Shown here piece by piece: positions 1-6,796 of a stretch of DNA of 10,938 nucleotides. Position 1 is the first letter of the stretch, and the number at the start of each line of letters is the position of its first letter. The notes beneath the pieces were generated by a model. The model saw only the letters and a list, made by a program, of their open reading frames with translations, had not been told where the DNA came from and searched no databases. The translations under genes and the position numbers were made by a program. Origin of the DNA: Campylobacteraceae bacterium (GTDB lineage Bacteria > Campylobacterota > Campylobacteria > Campylobacterales > Sulfurovaceae). The DNA lies in contig JALVXO010000124.1 of assembly GCA_027022775.1 (NCBI GenBank), forward strand, positions 1 to 10,938, in the 5' to 3' direction.

Positions 1-883
1 CGCTTACATCTTCGTAACCTACCGCTTTAAAGACATTCGGGTCAACCACACCGCTGCCTAAAACTTCCAGCCAGCCTGTGTGCGAACAAACGCGGCACCC
101 TTTGCCTTCGCAGAAGATACAGCTAATGTCAACTTCGGTGCTAGGCTCGGTAAACGGGAAGAAGCTGGGTCTAAAGCGCACCTTTACATCGCCGAACATA
201 TAGTGCAAAAAGTCTTCTAAAATAAATTTTAAATTGGCAAAGCTCACTTCGCCCTTTTTGCCCACAACCAGCCCCTCTACCTGGTGGAACATCGGCGTGT
301 GGGTTAAATCGTAATCTCTTCTAAACACAGCGCCCGGGGCAATCATTCTAATTGGCGGCTTTTGCTTTAGCATTGTTCTAATCTGCACCGGCGAAGTGTG
401 GGTTCTTAAAAGGTTTTTATCTTTAAAGAAAAATGTATCTTGCATATCGCGCGCCGGATGGTTTTTTGGCAGGTTTAGCGCTTCGAAATTGTTAAAATCA
501 TCCTCTACCAAAGGGCCGCTCTCAACCGAGAAATTAAGCGTTGCAAAGTAATCGATAATTTTATCCATCGTCTCCATTACAGGGTGCAGCGACCCTTTTT
601 TAAGCTCATACCCGTAAAGCGACACATCGATAGCTTCGCTTTTTAGCCTCTCTTGCAGCGCCTCTTGCTCTAACTGCGCTTTTTTCTCTTCAAACAGTTC
701 ATTTAAAGCGGCTTTTTTGTCATTTAAACCTTTGGCAAAATCTTTCTTTTCTGCCGGCGGAATATCTTTTAGCTTAGCAAACTCCGCAGCCAAAATCCCT
801 TTTTTGCCAAAAATCTCTACACGCACTTTCTCCAACTCATCTAAAGTTGCAGCATCTTCTATTTTTCTTTTTAACTCTTCCAA
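1..883 (-). CDS. pheS: Phenylalanine--tRNA ligase alpha subunit (partial, C-terminal end cut by window)
   Basis: Catalytic alpha subunit of the cytoplasmic alpha2beta2 enzyme that charges tRNA-Phe. I translated 294 residues by hand from the reverse strand. Residues 1-85 form the N-terminal coiled-coil arm. The class II core then shows GSLHPV (97-102), a motif 2 with FRRD and THTP (187-197), a FTEPSTEVD strand (244-252), and the Cys cluster C255-x2-C258-x4-C263-x2-C266 followed by GWLEVLGSGVV, all typical of bacterial PheS. About 35 residues including motif 3 lie beyond base 1. The start is a TTG at 883-881: it has a GAGG six bases upstream and the protein begins there as PheS does, with no ATG nearby. 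pheT is expected just past the left edge (inference). A TACAAT -10 box lies at 914-919. Identification is secure. Confidence 0.97.
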   Translation of the reverse strand, partial: MEELKRKIEDAATLDELEKVRVEIFGKKGILAAEFAKLKDIPPAEKKDFAKGLNDKKAALNELFEEKKAQLEQEALQERLKSEAIDVSLYGYELKKGSLHPVMETMDKIIDYFATLNFSVESGPLVEDDFNNFEALNLPKNHPARDMQDTFFFKDKNLLRTHTSPVQIRTMLKQKPPIRMIAPGAVFRRDYDLTHTPMFHQVEGLVVGKKGEVSFANLKFILEDFLHYMFGDVKVRFRPSFFPFTEPSTEVDISCIFCEGKGCRVCSHTGWLEVLGSGVVDPNVFKAVGYEDVS

Positions 884-913
884 AATGAACCTCGATTAGA
901 AAATTATTTGCAA

Positions 914-919
914 ATTGTA
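914..919 (-). promoter_or_regulatory. pheS: Putative -10 box of pheS
   Basis: TACAAT on the reverse strand, preceded by GC and followed by an AT-rich stretch. It would start transcription about 24 bases before the TTG start. No convincing -35 is seen, as is usual for the main sigma factor of Campylobacterota. It is back to back with the HIT gene promoter. Confidence 0.5.
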
Positions 920-952
920 GCGAAATCCACTTTAGAGAGCAATCAAATATGA

Positions 953-958
953 TATACT
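953..958 (+). promoter_or_regulatory. Putative -10 box of the HIT gene
   Basis: TATACT within ATGATATACTTTT, giving a leader of about 25 bases before the ATG at 991. The spacing matches the other predicted promoters in this window. The upstream hexamer TTTAGA (931-936, 16-base spacer) is only a weak -35 candidate. Confidence 0.5.
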
Positions 959-990
959 TTTAAAAAAAATTAAAGAAGTAGGAGAGAAAT

Positions 991-1344
991 ATGTGTATAT
1001 TTTGCAAAATTGTAGAGGGTGAAATTCACAGCAATAAAGTTTTGGAAAACGATGATTTTTTAGCCTTCCACGATATAAACCCAAGCGCCCCGATTCATGT
1101 TTTGGTTATACCTAAAAAGCATGTAGAGAATTTCCACTCGGTAGATGGCCAAACAATGGCAAAAATGACCCCGTTTATCCAAGAGGTAGCAGAAAAACTT
1201 GGCATTGACAAATCGGGCTACCGCGTAGTAACAAACAACGGCAAAGACGGCGGACAAGAGGTGTTCCACCTCCATTTCCACATACTAGGCGGCGGAAAAT
1301 TAAAGTGGCACCACTACCATGACGACCCTACAAAGGCGATATAA
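991..1344 (+). CDS. HIT (histidine triad) family nucleotide-binding hydrolase
   Basis: A 117-residue cytoplasmic protein of the HINT/PKCI branch. These homodimers hydrolyse AMP-lysine and related purine phosphoramidates. The triad H93-L-H95-F-H97 is intact and followed by ILGGGKLKW. HVLVIPKKHV (36-45) is the conserved central strand and loop. C2 and C5 in the opening CIFC, with downstream His, fit the zinc site seen in some family members. The length is normal. The ATG is preceded by AGGAGA at 980-985. It diverges from pheS, an arrangement also known in Campylobacter jejuni. The family is certain; the physiological substrate is unknown. Confidence 0.95.
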   Translation: MCIFCKIVEGEIHSNKVLENDDFLAFHDINPSAPIHVLVIPKKHVENFHSVDGQTMAKMTPFIQEVAEKLGIDKSGYRVVTNNGKDGGQEVFHLHFHILGGGKLKWHHYHDDPTKAI

Positions 1345-1390
1345 ACTTTTAAGTTTTTTAATAAAAATTTTCTCAAATCGCTTTTGAATG

Positions 1391-1399
1391 TGTTATAAT
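1391..1399 (+). promoter_or_regulatory. Putative extended -10 promoter of the DJ-1/wHTH pair
   Basis: TGT followed by TATAAT (1394-1399), a full-consensus extended -10 element placed 28 bases before the ATG at 1428. It implies that the DJ-1 gene and the small regulator behind it have their own promoter rather than reading through from the HIT gene. Confidence 0.65.
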
Positions 1400-1427
1400 T
1401 AGGCAAAAATTAATGAAGGATTAAGAG

Positions 1428-1994
1428 ATGGCAAAAGCATTGGTTTTATTAGCAGAAGGTTTTGAAGAGATAGAAGCGGTTACAATTATCGACATACTGC
1501 GCCGAGGAGGTGTAGATGTACAAAGTGCTTATCTGCCTGACGAATTTGAAACAAATTTAGTACTCGGCGCAAACGGAATTACTGTAGAAGCAGATATTCC
1601 GTTAAGAACCGCGTCGGTAGATGAGTATGATATTGTGGTACTGCCAGGAGGCTGGGGCGGTACAAACAGACTTGCAGAAAATGAATTGGCTCAAAGTGTA
1701 ATTAAAGAGTTTAAAGCCAGAGACAAATGGGTTGCTGCTATGTGTGCAGCGCCTTATGCCTTGCATGTTGCCGGAGTTTTAAGCAAAAGATACACCTGCT
1801 ACCCAAGTGTAGAAGAGCAAATACGCCCAGAAGACAGAGTTGATGATATAGTGGTTGTTGATGAAAAAGTTATCACTTCTCAAGGTCCTGCAACAGCAAT
1901 CTGCTTTGCACTTGAAATTGTAAGACAAATAGTTGGGCAAGAGAGTTTTGAAACTGTAAAAAACGGAACTTTGGCTAAATATTGCCAAGATTAA
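1428..1994 (+). CDS. DJ-1/PfpI family protein (YajL/ThiJ-like)
   Basis: A 188-residue single-domain DJ-1 superfamily protein, the size of human DJ-1 and E. coli YajL. The opening strand ALVLLAEGFEEIEA carries the conserved acidic residue E16, equivalent to E18 of DJ-1. VVLPGG (70-75) is the second signature. The nucleophile elbow VAAMCAAP places the reactive cysteine at C106, the same number as in human DJ-1. The human His126 region reads TCYPSVEEQI here, so a second Cys sits near the site. Family members act as oxidative-stress proteins, glyoxalase-like enzymes or disputed deglycases. Which applies cannot be read from the sequence. AAGGA at 1416-1420 supports the ATG. It is followed after 12 bases by a small DNA-binding protein, so the two are probably cotranscribed. 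Confidence 0.93.
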   Translation: MAKALVLLAEGFEEIEAVTIIDILRRGGVDVQSAYLPDEFETNLVLGANGITVEADIPLRTASVDEYDIVVLPGGWGGTNRLAENELAQSVIKEFKARDKWVAAMCAAPYALHVAGVLSKRYTCYPSVEEQIRPEDRVDDIVVVDEKVITSQGPATAICFALEIVRQIVGQESFETVKNGTLAKYCQD

Positions 1995-2006
1995 AAGGGA
2001 GGCATT

Positions 2007-2183
2007 ATGGGAATAGAAGATAAAGTATTAGAAGCTTTAAAAAAGAGCGGCGAGCCTATGAAAAGCGGAGATATTGCAAAGGTTTTAGGAGTTGAAACAA
2101 AAGAGGTAAGCAAAGCGATTAAAAAATTAAAATCTGAAGAGAAAGTCGATTCTCCTAAAAGATGCTACTATCAAGCTAAATAG
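2007..2183 (+). CDS. Small winged-helix DNA-binding protein (58 aa)
   Basis: A 58-codon gene with a very strong ribosome site (AGGGAGG, 1996-2002, four bases from the ATG), 12 bases after the DJ-1 gene and ended by a hairpin terminator, so it is very likely real. The translation folds by eye as a lone winged helix: helix 1 (residues 3-14), helix 2 in KSGDIAKVLG (19-28), a lysine-rich recognition helix in KEVSKAIKKLKSEE (32-45), and a wing ending SPKRCYYQAK. There is no dimerisation or ligand domain. It has one cysteine, C53, in the wing. Small stand-alone wHTH proteins of this design with a near-invariant SPKRCY end occur in several anaerobes and archaea (from memory, not checked). The target is unknown. 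Possible roles are a local redox regulator or a nucleoid-type binder. Confidence 0.85.
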   Translation: MGIEDKVLEALKKSGEPMKSGDIAKVLGVETKEVSKAIKKLKSEEKVDSPKRCYYQAK

Positions 2184-2186
2184 TTT

Positions 2187-2210
2187 CGGGGCATTAGCTC
2201 CGGTTCTTTT
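2187..2210 (+). terminator. Rho-independent terminator after the DJ-1/wHTH pair
   Basis: The stem CGGGGC (2187-2192) pairs with GCTCCG (2197-2202) with one G-T wobble and an ATTA loop. GTTCTTTT follows. It begins 4 bases after the stop codon of the small wHTH gene and marks the end of that transcript. Confidence 0.7.
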
Positions 2211-2285
2211 AAATAAACTTGCTTCTTTTTAAAAATAAATTCTTTACAAATTCAATAAATAACTGTTTTCTATTAAAAAGTTGGT

Positions 2286-2291
2286 TATAAT
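2286..2291 (+). promoter_or_regulatory. Putative -10 box of the OmpA-like lipoprotein gene
   Basis: A perfect TATAAT, 33 bases before the ATG at 2324, in a very AT-rich spacer lying downstream of the terminator at 2187-2210. The leader would be about 26 bases with AGGAG at 2312-2316. Confidence 0.6.
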
Positions 2292-2323
2292 TGCATTAAT
2301 AAATATTATTTAGGAGTAATGCT

Positions 2324-3043
2324 ATGAAATTTAAAATTATAGCTTTATCATCAGCTTTGGCTGTTCTGTTTTCCGGATGCGCTATGACACAAGGCGGACT
2401 GGTTAAAGACAACAGCATGGATAGAACAAAAACAGGCGCATTAATCGGTGCTGTAACCGGAGCAATTATAGGTGCTGGAACATCCAAACACCACAAAGCA
2501 AGAGGTGCGCTGCTTGGAGGTTTGGCAGGTGCAGCAGTAGGCGGCGGAACCGGCTATCTTTTAGATCAGCAGGCAAATGAGATAGCTGAAGCTCTAGGAA
2601 CAGGTGTTAACAATGACCCTCTTGCTCCTCTTGACCCAAATAAAACTATCATAGTTTCTAAAGGTGACAATTATGTTAAGATAATGTTCAGAGATTCTAT
2701 GATGTTTGCATTCAATTCTGACAGACTGCAGCCAAGCGCAAGAGACAAAGTTATAAAAGTTGCAATGCTATTACAAAAATACCCTCAAACTATCGCCCAA
2801 GTTGCAGGTTTTACAGACAGTAAAGGAAGTTACCAGTACAATTATAATTTATCTTTAAGAAGAGCACAAGCGGTTGTTGACACAATGAAATCGTTTGGAA
2901 TAAGAAACAGAATTTATGTTAAAGGGTGTTCATATAATAAACCGCTGGTTCCAAACAAAACAGAAGCCCAAAGAGCGCTTAACCGCCGTGTAGAAATTTA
3001 TCTTTACAATAATCCTAATGCTATGGTCAATCCATGCATGTAG
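2324..3043 (+). CDS. YiaD-like outer-membrane lipoprotein (glycine zipper plus OmpA domain)
   Basis: A 239-residue protein with a lipoprotein signal: positive N-terminus, hydrophobic stretch and LFSGC with C19 as the lipidated residue (F at -3 is slightly atypical). A glycine-zipper segment follows (38-80, GALIGAVTGAIIG and GALLGGLAGAAVGGG), then an OmpA-like peptidoglycan-binding domain (about 123-228). D165 and R180, spaced as the diaminopimelate-binding pair of OmpA, sit in FTDSKG and NLSLRRAQ; NRRVEIYL closes the domain. The order of parts matches E. coli YiaD rather than Pal or OmpA. The likely role is an outer-membrane anchor tethered to murein. C202 and C238 (second-last residue) could form a disulfide. 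AGGAG at 2312-2316 supports the ATG. Its stop is 3 bases from the end of the convergent Sel1 gene. Confidence 0.92.
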   Translation: MKFKIIALSSALAVLFSGCAMTQGGLVKDNSMDRTKTGALIGAVTGAIIGAGTSKHHKARGALLGGLAGAAVGGGTGYLLDQQANEIAEALGTGVNNDPLAPLDPNKTIIVSKGDNYVKIMFRDSMMFAFNSDRLQPSARDKVIKVAMLLQKYPQTIAQVAGFTDSKGSYQYNYNLSLRRAQAVVDTMKSFGIRNRIYVKGCSYNKPLVPNKTEAQRALNRRVEIYLYNNPNAMVNPCM

Positions 3044-3046
3044 ATG

Positions 3047-3577
3047 CTACTTTTTCTCTTGCATCAGCAAGAGAATATGTCTGGCACTTTCGCTGCCGGC
3101 AGCGGCAGCCTTTTTATAAAGAGCTATAGCCCGGGTTTTATTTGGCTTTATATCGCCATAACCATTATCATAAATTGCTGCTAAAGTAAAAAGGGCATCT
3201 TTATCACCCTCTTTTGCTTTTTGAACTATCTCTTGAAGGTCGCTTGCTTTTAAATTAAAATCTATACTGCCTTTGCCTTCTACCTTGACACTGTTTGTTA
3301 AACTGATAAATTTACCATCTTTTAACTCTTTGCTCAACTCTAAAAGAGAGAGCGCAAGTATCGCATCTTCGCTTCCAAGCTCTGCAGCCTGGCGGTAATA
3401 TTTTATAGCCTTTTGAATATCTTTTGGAACTCCGTTGCCGTTTTCATATATAAACCCAAGCTGGTTTAAAGCCTCTACATTCCCTTTTTTAGCCTCTTGA
3501 AGCAATTTTTTAACATCAACTTTTAATGCTGCAAATGCTAAAGCAGACAGTAACAAAAATAATCCTATTTTTCTCAT
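3047..3577 (-). CDS. Secreted Sel1-repeat (TPR-like) protein
   Basis: A 176-residue protein from the ATG at 3577. A TTG directly before it (3580) could add one residue, but it abuts the AAGGGGAG ribosome site, so the ATG is preferred. A signal peptide of about 17 residues (LLLSALAFA then ALK) suggests export to the periplasm. Two Sel1 units are clear: about 32-71 (GNVEALNQLGFIYENGNGV, then AIKYYRQAAELGS) and 123-164 (GDKDALFTLAAIYDNGYG, then AIALYKKAAAAGS). The 50 residues between them are not an obvious repeat. Sel1 repeats are protein-binding scaffolds; the partner is unknown. It follows proC after 9 bases and is probably cotranscribed. Its end converges on the OmpA-like gene with a 3-base gap. 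Confidence 0.88.
   Translation of the reverse strand: MRKIGLFLLLSALAFAALKVDVKKLLQEAKKGNVEALNQLGFIYENGNGVPKDIQKAIKYYRQAAELGSEDAILALSLLELSKELKDGKFISLTNSVKVEGKGSIDFNLKASDLQEIVQKAKEGDKDALFTLAAIYDNGYGDIKPNKTRAIALYKKAAAAGSESARHILLLMQEKK
3054..3075. repeat. Nine-base perfect inverted repeat at the convergent gene end
   Basis: TTCTCTTGC (3054-3062) and GCAAGAGAA (3067-3075) flank an ATCA loop. It lies inside the last codons of the Sel1 gene, 11 bases past the stop of the OmpA-like gene. There is no T-run after the stem on either strand, so it is not a classical terminator. It could still slow polymerase or protect the lipoprotein mRNA 3' end. Confidence 0.5.
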
Positions 3578-3586
3578 CAACTCCCC

Positions 3587-4330
3587 TTATACCAACTCTT
3601 TGGCTCTATTATAGCAGCTCTCCACCGCTTTTATAAAAGCGCTGCGCACACCATTCTCTTCTAAAACATAAAGCCCGGCAGCTGTCGTTCCGCCAGGAGA
3701 TGTAACCATATCTTTAAACATTGCTGGATGGGTATTTTCCAAAACTGCGCCAACCCCTTCAAAAAGTCCGCCCAGATACTCATAAGCTTTATCTCTGGGA
3801 AGCCCCAAATTAACAGCTCCGTCAGCCAAAGCTTCTGCAACAGTTGCAAGCCAGGCAGGAGACGAAGCAGCAAGCCCGGTTGCGATATCTAACTCTTTTT
3901 CACTGTTTAGCCAAACGGTTTTGCCGATTGAACTTAATATCTTCAGTGCCTCTTCTTTAAAGCCTTCATCTCCTACAACCGATGTTACAGCTTTTTGGTA
4001 GAGTGCAGCAACATTTGGCATTGCACGGATATAAAATTTTGCTTCTATCTTCTCTTTAAGTTTAAAAACAGGAGTTCCGGCAAGTATCGAAATTAACGCT
4101 TCCGCCCTGCCCTCAAATTTTAAATGAGGCAGAGTCTGCGGTTTAACCGCCAGTATAACTATATAACCGTTTAAATTTGGAATTTCGTTTAAAAAAGTTA
4201 CTGTAGGGTACAGTTTTTTTAACTCATTAATTCTGTTTTTACTCTTTTCAACAACGGTAATATCAAAGCCAGCCAGCCCTTTTAACATAGCTGAACCCAT
4301 ATTACCTGCACCTATCAAAAGCAAGCGCAT
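3587..4330 (-). CDS. proC: Pyrroline-5-carboxylate reductase
   Basis: Cytoplasmic enzyme reducing 1-pyrroline-5-carboxylate to L-proline with NAD(P)H, the last step of proline synthesis. It has 247 residues, at the short end of the family. The Rossmann loop GAGNMG is at 7-12. AVKPQ (61-65) and RAMPN (102-106) mark the dinucleotide domain. The C-terminal dimerisation domain shows GLAASSPAW (152-160) and the P5CR signature around DMVTSPGGTTAAGL (207-220). All the key motifs are intact. The ATG is preceded by AAAGG (4338-4342). A TATAAT box at 4356-4361 lies 26 bases upstream. It leads a two-gene unit with the Sel1 protein, which has no obvious link to proline. Confidence 0.97.
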   Translation of the reverse strand: MRLLLIGAGNMGSAMLKGLAGFDITVVEKSKNRINELKKLYPTVTFLNEIPNLNGYIVILAVKPQTLPHLKFEGRAEALISILAGTPVFKLKEKIEAKFYIRAMPNVAALYQKAVTSVVGDEGFKEEALKILSSIGKTVWLNSEKELDIATGLAASSPAWLATVAEALADGAVNLGLPRDKAYEYLGGLFEGVGAVLENTHPAMFKDMVTSPGGTTAAGLYVLEENGVRSAFIKAVESCYNRAKELV

Positions 4331-4355
4331 TAATAAACCTTTATTTTTTGATAGT

Positions 4356-4361
4356 ATTATA
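4356..4361 (-). promoter_or_regulatory. proC: Putative -10 box of proC
   Basis: TATAAT on the reverse strand inside the near-palindrome TAGTATAATACTA (4352-4364). It is spaced like the other predicted promoters here, with a leader of about 20 bases. The surrounding palindrome could also be an operator, but nothing supports a specific regulator. Confidence 0.55.
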
Positions 4362-4477
4362 CTAAAAAATAAGATAAATTTCTTTAACTTGTATCAAAAT
4401 TAAATAGGCTTTATGTTAAGAAAAAATTATATTGCACCTTTTCCAAATCTTAAATGTTAAATCTGCCTACTCTTTTT

Positions 4478-4496
4478 ATTAACAAAAAATTAACAA
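4478..4496 (+). promoter_or_regulatory. Direct repeat ATTAACAA x2, 11-base period, upstream of the copper receptor
   Basis: ATTAACAA occurs at 4478-4485 and again at 4489-4496, one helical turn apart, 47 bases before the receptor's ATG. OmpR/PhoB-type response regulators bind tandem sites with this period (established knowledge). That this pair is an operator is inference. The surrounding 212-base spacer also holds the proC promoter. Confidence 0.35.
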
Positions 4497-4542
4497 TCAT
4501 TTATTACCATTTTAAATATTATTAATCATAAAAGGGGTCTGT

Positions 4543-6546
4543 ATGAGGAAAACGGTTTTAATAAGCCTGGCGGCAGCTTTATGGCTGCAGGCTGAAAATA
4601 TTGAACTTAAAGGAATAAATGTAATTGAGCATATAAACAGTATCGATATTAACGATATAAGCGGAGAGGAGTTGAAATCTGCAGATTTGGGAGAAGCTTT
4701 AAGCAATAAAGATTCAGATATTGTAATAAGCCGCCGAAGCGGCATTGCAAACGATATAATTTTGCGCGGACAAAAAAGAGATAATATAAATGTTATAATA
4801 GACGGCGGAAAAATTTACGGCGGATGCCCAAACAGAATGGACCCTCCGATTTCTCATATTGTAACAAGCAATATAGAATCGATAAAAATTATCGAAGGTC
4901 CTTACGATGTGGAAAACTTTGGAACATTAAGCGGTATTGTTAAAGCTGTTACAAAAGCGCCGCAAAAAGGTTTTGGCGGCGAATTTAACTTTAATTACGG
5001 AAGTTTCGGGCAGAATAAAGAGTCTCTGACAATTCAAGGCGGCAATGATAAAATTAAAGCCCTGCTGACACTATCTAGAGAAAGCAGTGCCCAATATGAA
5101 GATGGAAGCGGAAACAAATTCAATGCCCAAATAAGCAAAGCCGGTGCGCCAAAAAAGTTTTTGTATCAAAAGAAGTATGAAAATATGGATGCATACAGTA
5201 AATCATCTCTTCTTTCAAAACTCTACTTTTACCCAGCAAAAAATCAAGAGCTGCAACTCTCTTACACTGCAAACAGAAGCAGCAATATTCTCTATCCAAA
5301 CACCCCAATGGATGCGCTAAAAGATGACAGCGACCTATACAGCATAAAATATACTCTTAAAAATCTGGGCAGTTACTCAAAAAAGCTGCAGCTGCTTTAC
5401 TACTACTCAAAAGTGCACCACCCAATGAGCAACAGATACCGAAATGCCTCAAAAGGAAAACTGGGTGAAGTTGTTAACGATATGCGCAGTAAAATATACG
5501 GAATAAGGGTTTCTAACCAATTTAAGGCTTTAAATACAAATTTCGAACTGGGGGTTGATTACAGCAAAAGAACCTGGGATGGCAACTATTATAAAAAGCA
5601 CAATAAACCGTTTGGCGACAGCATTAATAATGCCGTTACAAAAAACAGTGCAATCTATTTAAAAGCAGGCAAAAAAATATTAAACCATACAATCGAAGCA
5701 GGCTTGCGCTATGACCATACAAAAATTACAAGCAGCGACAATATAAAAACTATAAAATATAACTCTGTTAGCGGATATATTTTTGATAATATCGCTTTAA
5801 CAAAAAGCTTTAATCTTTTTGCAGGAGCTGGAGTCTCTTACCGTGTTCCTGACGGCAGGGAGCTCTTTTTTAGGGATAAAGATAAATTAAACAGAGGCGA
5901 AGGCGCTCTTATAGGCAACCCAAATTTAAAAAAGACAAAAAATACAGAGATAGATTTGGGGCTTAAAAAGAGTTTTGAGAACGGTTATATTGAAGCCAAA
6001 GTTTTTTACAGCAAACTGAATAACTACATTTATTTTAATGCAAAAAGCACAAGCAGTAAATTTGTAAATATAGATGCAAAAATTTACGGCATTAAATTAA
6101 GCGGAAGCTATATTTTTAACGATAAATTCGATATAGATTACAGCTTAACTTATTTAAGAGGCAAAAAAGACCATCCTCTTCCAAACCAAAAAGACAAAGA
6201 TTTAGCAGACATCACACCTTTAAGAGGGTTGCTTACATTTAAATATATGCCCAATTTCAAAACAAAATTAAGCCTGCAGCTGGTTGGGCAGAAAAGCTGG
6301 ACAAATTACGATGGCGATAACGGTGAACAAAAAATTCCAGGATTTATAACTGCAAATTTAAAATTCCAAAAAGAGTTAACCCCAAATTTAACCTTTACAT
6401 TTGGAATAGATAACATATTTGACAAAAAATATCAAAGCTCAAACACATATAACGACTTAACCCTTATCGCAACCGGCGCAAAACGCAAACTCGGACTAAA
6501 CAATCCAGGCAGATATGTTTATGCGAATGTTAAGTACAGTTTTTAA
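4543..6546 (+). CDS. TonB-dependent outer-membrane receptor, copper receptor family (OprC/NosA-like)
   Basis: A 667-residue gated outer-membrane porin, probably importing copper. The signal peptide is about 1-17 (to LWLQA). The plug runs to about residue 140, with ILRGQKRDNINVIIDGG and an IKIIEGPYDVENFG stretch of the usual TonB-receptor form. The 22-strand barrel follows and ends ANVKYSF with the terminal Phe needed for BAM assembly. Two features single out the copper family: GGCPNRMDPP in the plug (C95-x3-M99), and H293-P-M295 in an extracellular-loop-like stretch. These match the CxxxM and HxM copper ligands described for Pseudomonas aeruginosa OprC. The putative TonB box is in the first 15 mature residues but is degenerate. 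AAGGGG (4532-4537) supports the ATG. It appears monocistronic, with no copper chaperone or ATPase nearby. Substrate assignment is by motif, not proven. Confidence 0.9.
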   Translation: MRKTVLISLAAALWLQAENIELKGINVIEHINSIDINDISGEELKSADLGEALSNKDSDIVISRRSGIANDIILRGQKRDNINVIIDGGKIYGGCPNRMDPPISHIVTSNIESIKIIEGPYDVENFGTLSGIVKAVTKAPQKGFGGEFNFNYGSFGQNKESLTIQGGNDKIKALLTLSRESSAQYEDGSGNKFNAQISKAGAPKKFLYQKKYENMDAYSKSSLLSKLYFYPAKNQELQLSYTANRSSNILYPNTPMDALKDDSDLYSIKYTLKNLGSYSKKLQLLYYYSKVHHPMSNRYRNASKGKLGEVVNDMRSKIYGIRVSNQFKALNTNFELGVDYSKRTWDGNYYKKHNKPFGDSINNAVTKNSAIYLKAGKKILNHTIEAGLRYDHTKITSSDNIKTIKYNSVSGYIFDNIALTKSFNLFAGAGVSYRVPDGRELFFRDKDKLNRGEGALIGNPNLKKTKNTEIDLGLKKSFENGYIEAKVFYSKLNNYIYFNAKSTSSKFVNIDAKIYGIKLSGSYIFNDKFDIDYSLTYLRGKKDHPLPNQKDKDLADITPLRGLLTFKYMPNFKTKLSLQLVGQKSWTNYDGDNGEQKIPGFITANLKFQKELTPNLTFTFGIDNIFDKKYQSSNTYNDLTLIATGAKRKLGLNNPGRYVYANVKYSF

Positions 6547-6607
6547 CCCATATTTTGTATTAAAAGTGCATCAGATGTATTGCAGAGGCGTTAAAGAGCC
6601 CGAGCGT

Positions 6608-6700
6608 TGTGAGCTAAGCTAATCGCGCAGGTAAAAGCGTTAAGCAAAGGCAAACTGCAGGGACGCTATGCAAATGTGCATAAACGCTTACTAGCTCACA
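6608..6700. repeat. Long-range inverted repeat TGTGAGCTA ... TAGCTCACA
   Basis: The arms are 6608-6616 and 6692-6700, perfect over 9 bases. With a 3-base bulge, AGC at 6617-6619 pairs further with GCT at 6686-6688. Inside lies a smaller stem, TATGCA (6667-6672) with TGCATA (6677-6682) and a 4-base loop. The competing pairing AAGCGTT (6635-6641) with AACGCTT (6683-6689) is also possible. Confidence 0.5.
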
Positions 6701-6796
6701 GCTAAAAAGTTAAAGCAGTTTAACTTTTTTTAACGCTGCTGCCGTTTGTAGCTTCGAAACCGCAGCGGCCTAAGCAAAGCGAACCGCAAAGGCAAA
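6641..6796. repeat. Short direct repeats TAAGCAAAG and GCAAAGGCAAA
   Basis: TAAGCAAAG occurs at 6641-6649 and 6771-6779. GCAAAGGCAAA occurs at 6644-6654 and 6786-6796. In the first copy the two words overlap; in the second they are separated by 6 bases. This looks like a diverged duplication of a unit of about 130-140 bases. Confidence 0.5.
6704..6731 (+). terminator. Possible bidirectional terminator hairpin
   Basis: AAAAAGTTAAA (6704-6714) pairs perfectly with TTTAACTTTTT (6719-6729) around a GCAG loop, and T continues to 6731. The shape is that of a terminator usable from both sides, suitable for a convergent pair. The stem is AT-rich and lies about 158 bases past the receptor's stop, so its efficiency is uncertain. 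Confidence 0.45.

Noticed and set aside
717..899. A 60-codon + strand reading frame inside pheS
   Set aside because: It lies antisense to the clear pheS coding frame, with low-complexity Ser/Phe content and no ribosome site; it is a shadow.
1343..1359. AAACT-TTTA-AGTTT hairpin with T-run after the HIT gene as a terminator
   Set aside because: The stem has only five pairs with one G-C and overlaps the stop codon; it is too weak to call.
4352..4364. TAGTATTATACTA palindrome as a specific operator for proC
   Set aside because: It coincides with the -10 box and is explained by it; no matching site occurs elsewhere in the window.
4497..4530. Possible Fur box in the AT-rich stretch before the TonB receptor
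   Set aside because: The stretch is built of ATT/AAT words but does not give three good hexamers or a clear dyad; in a spacer of about 23% GC such matches are expected by chance.
6741..6767. TTCGAAA motif as a tRNA T-loop in the GC-rich island
   Set aside because: The flanking bases do not form a T-stem on either strand, and no acceptor or anticodon arm could be placed.
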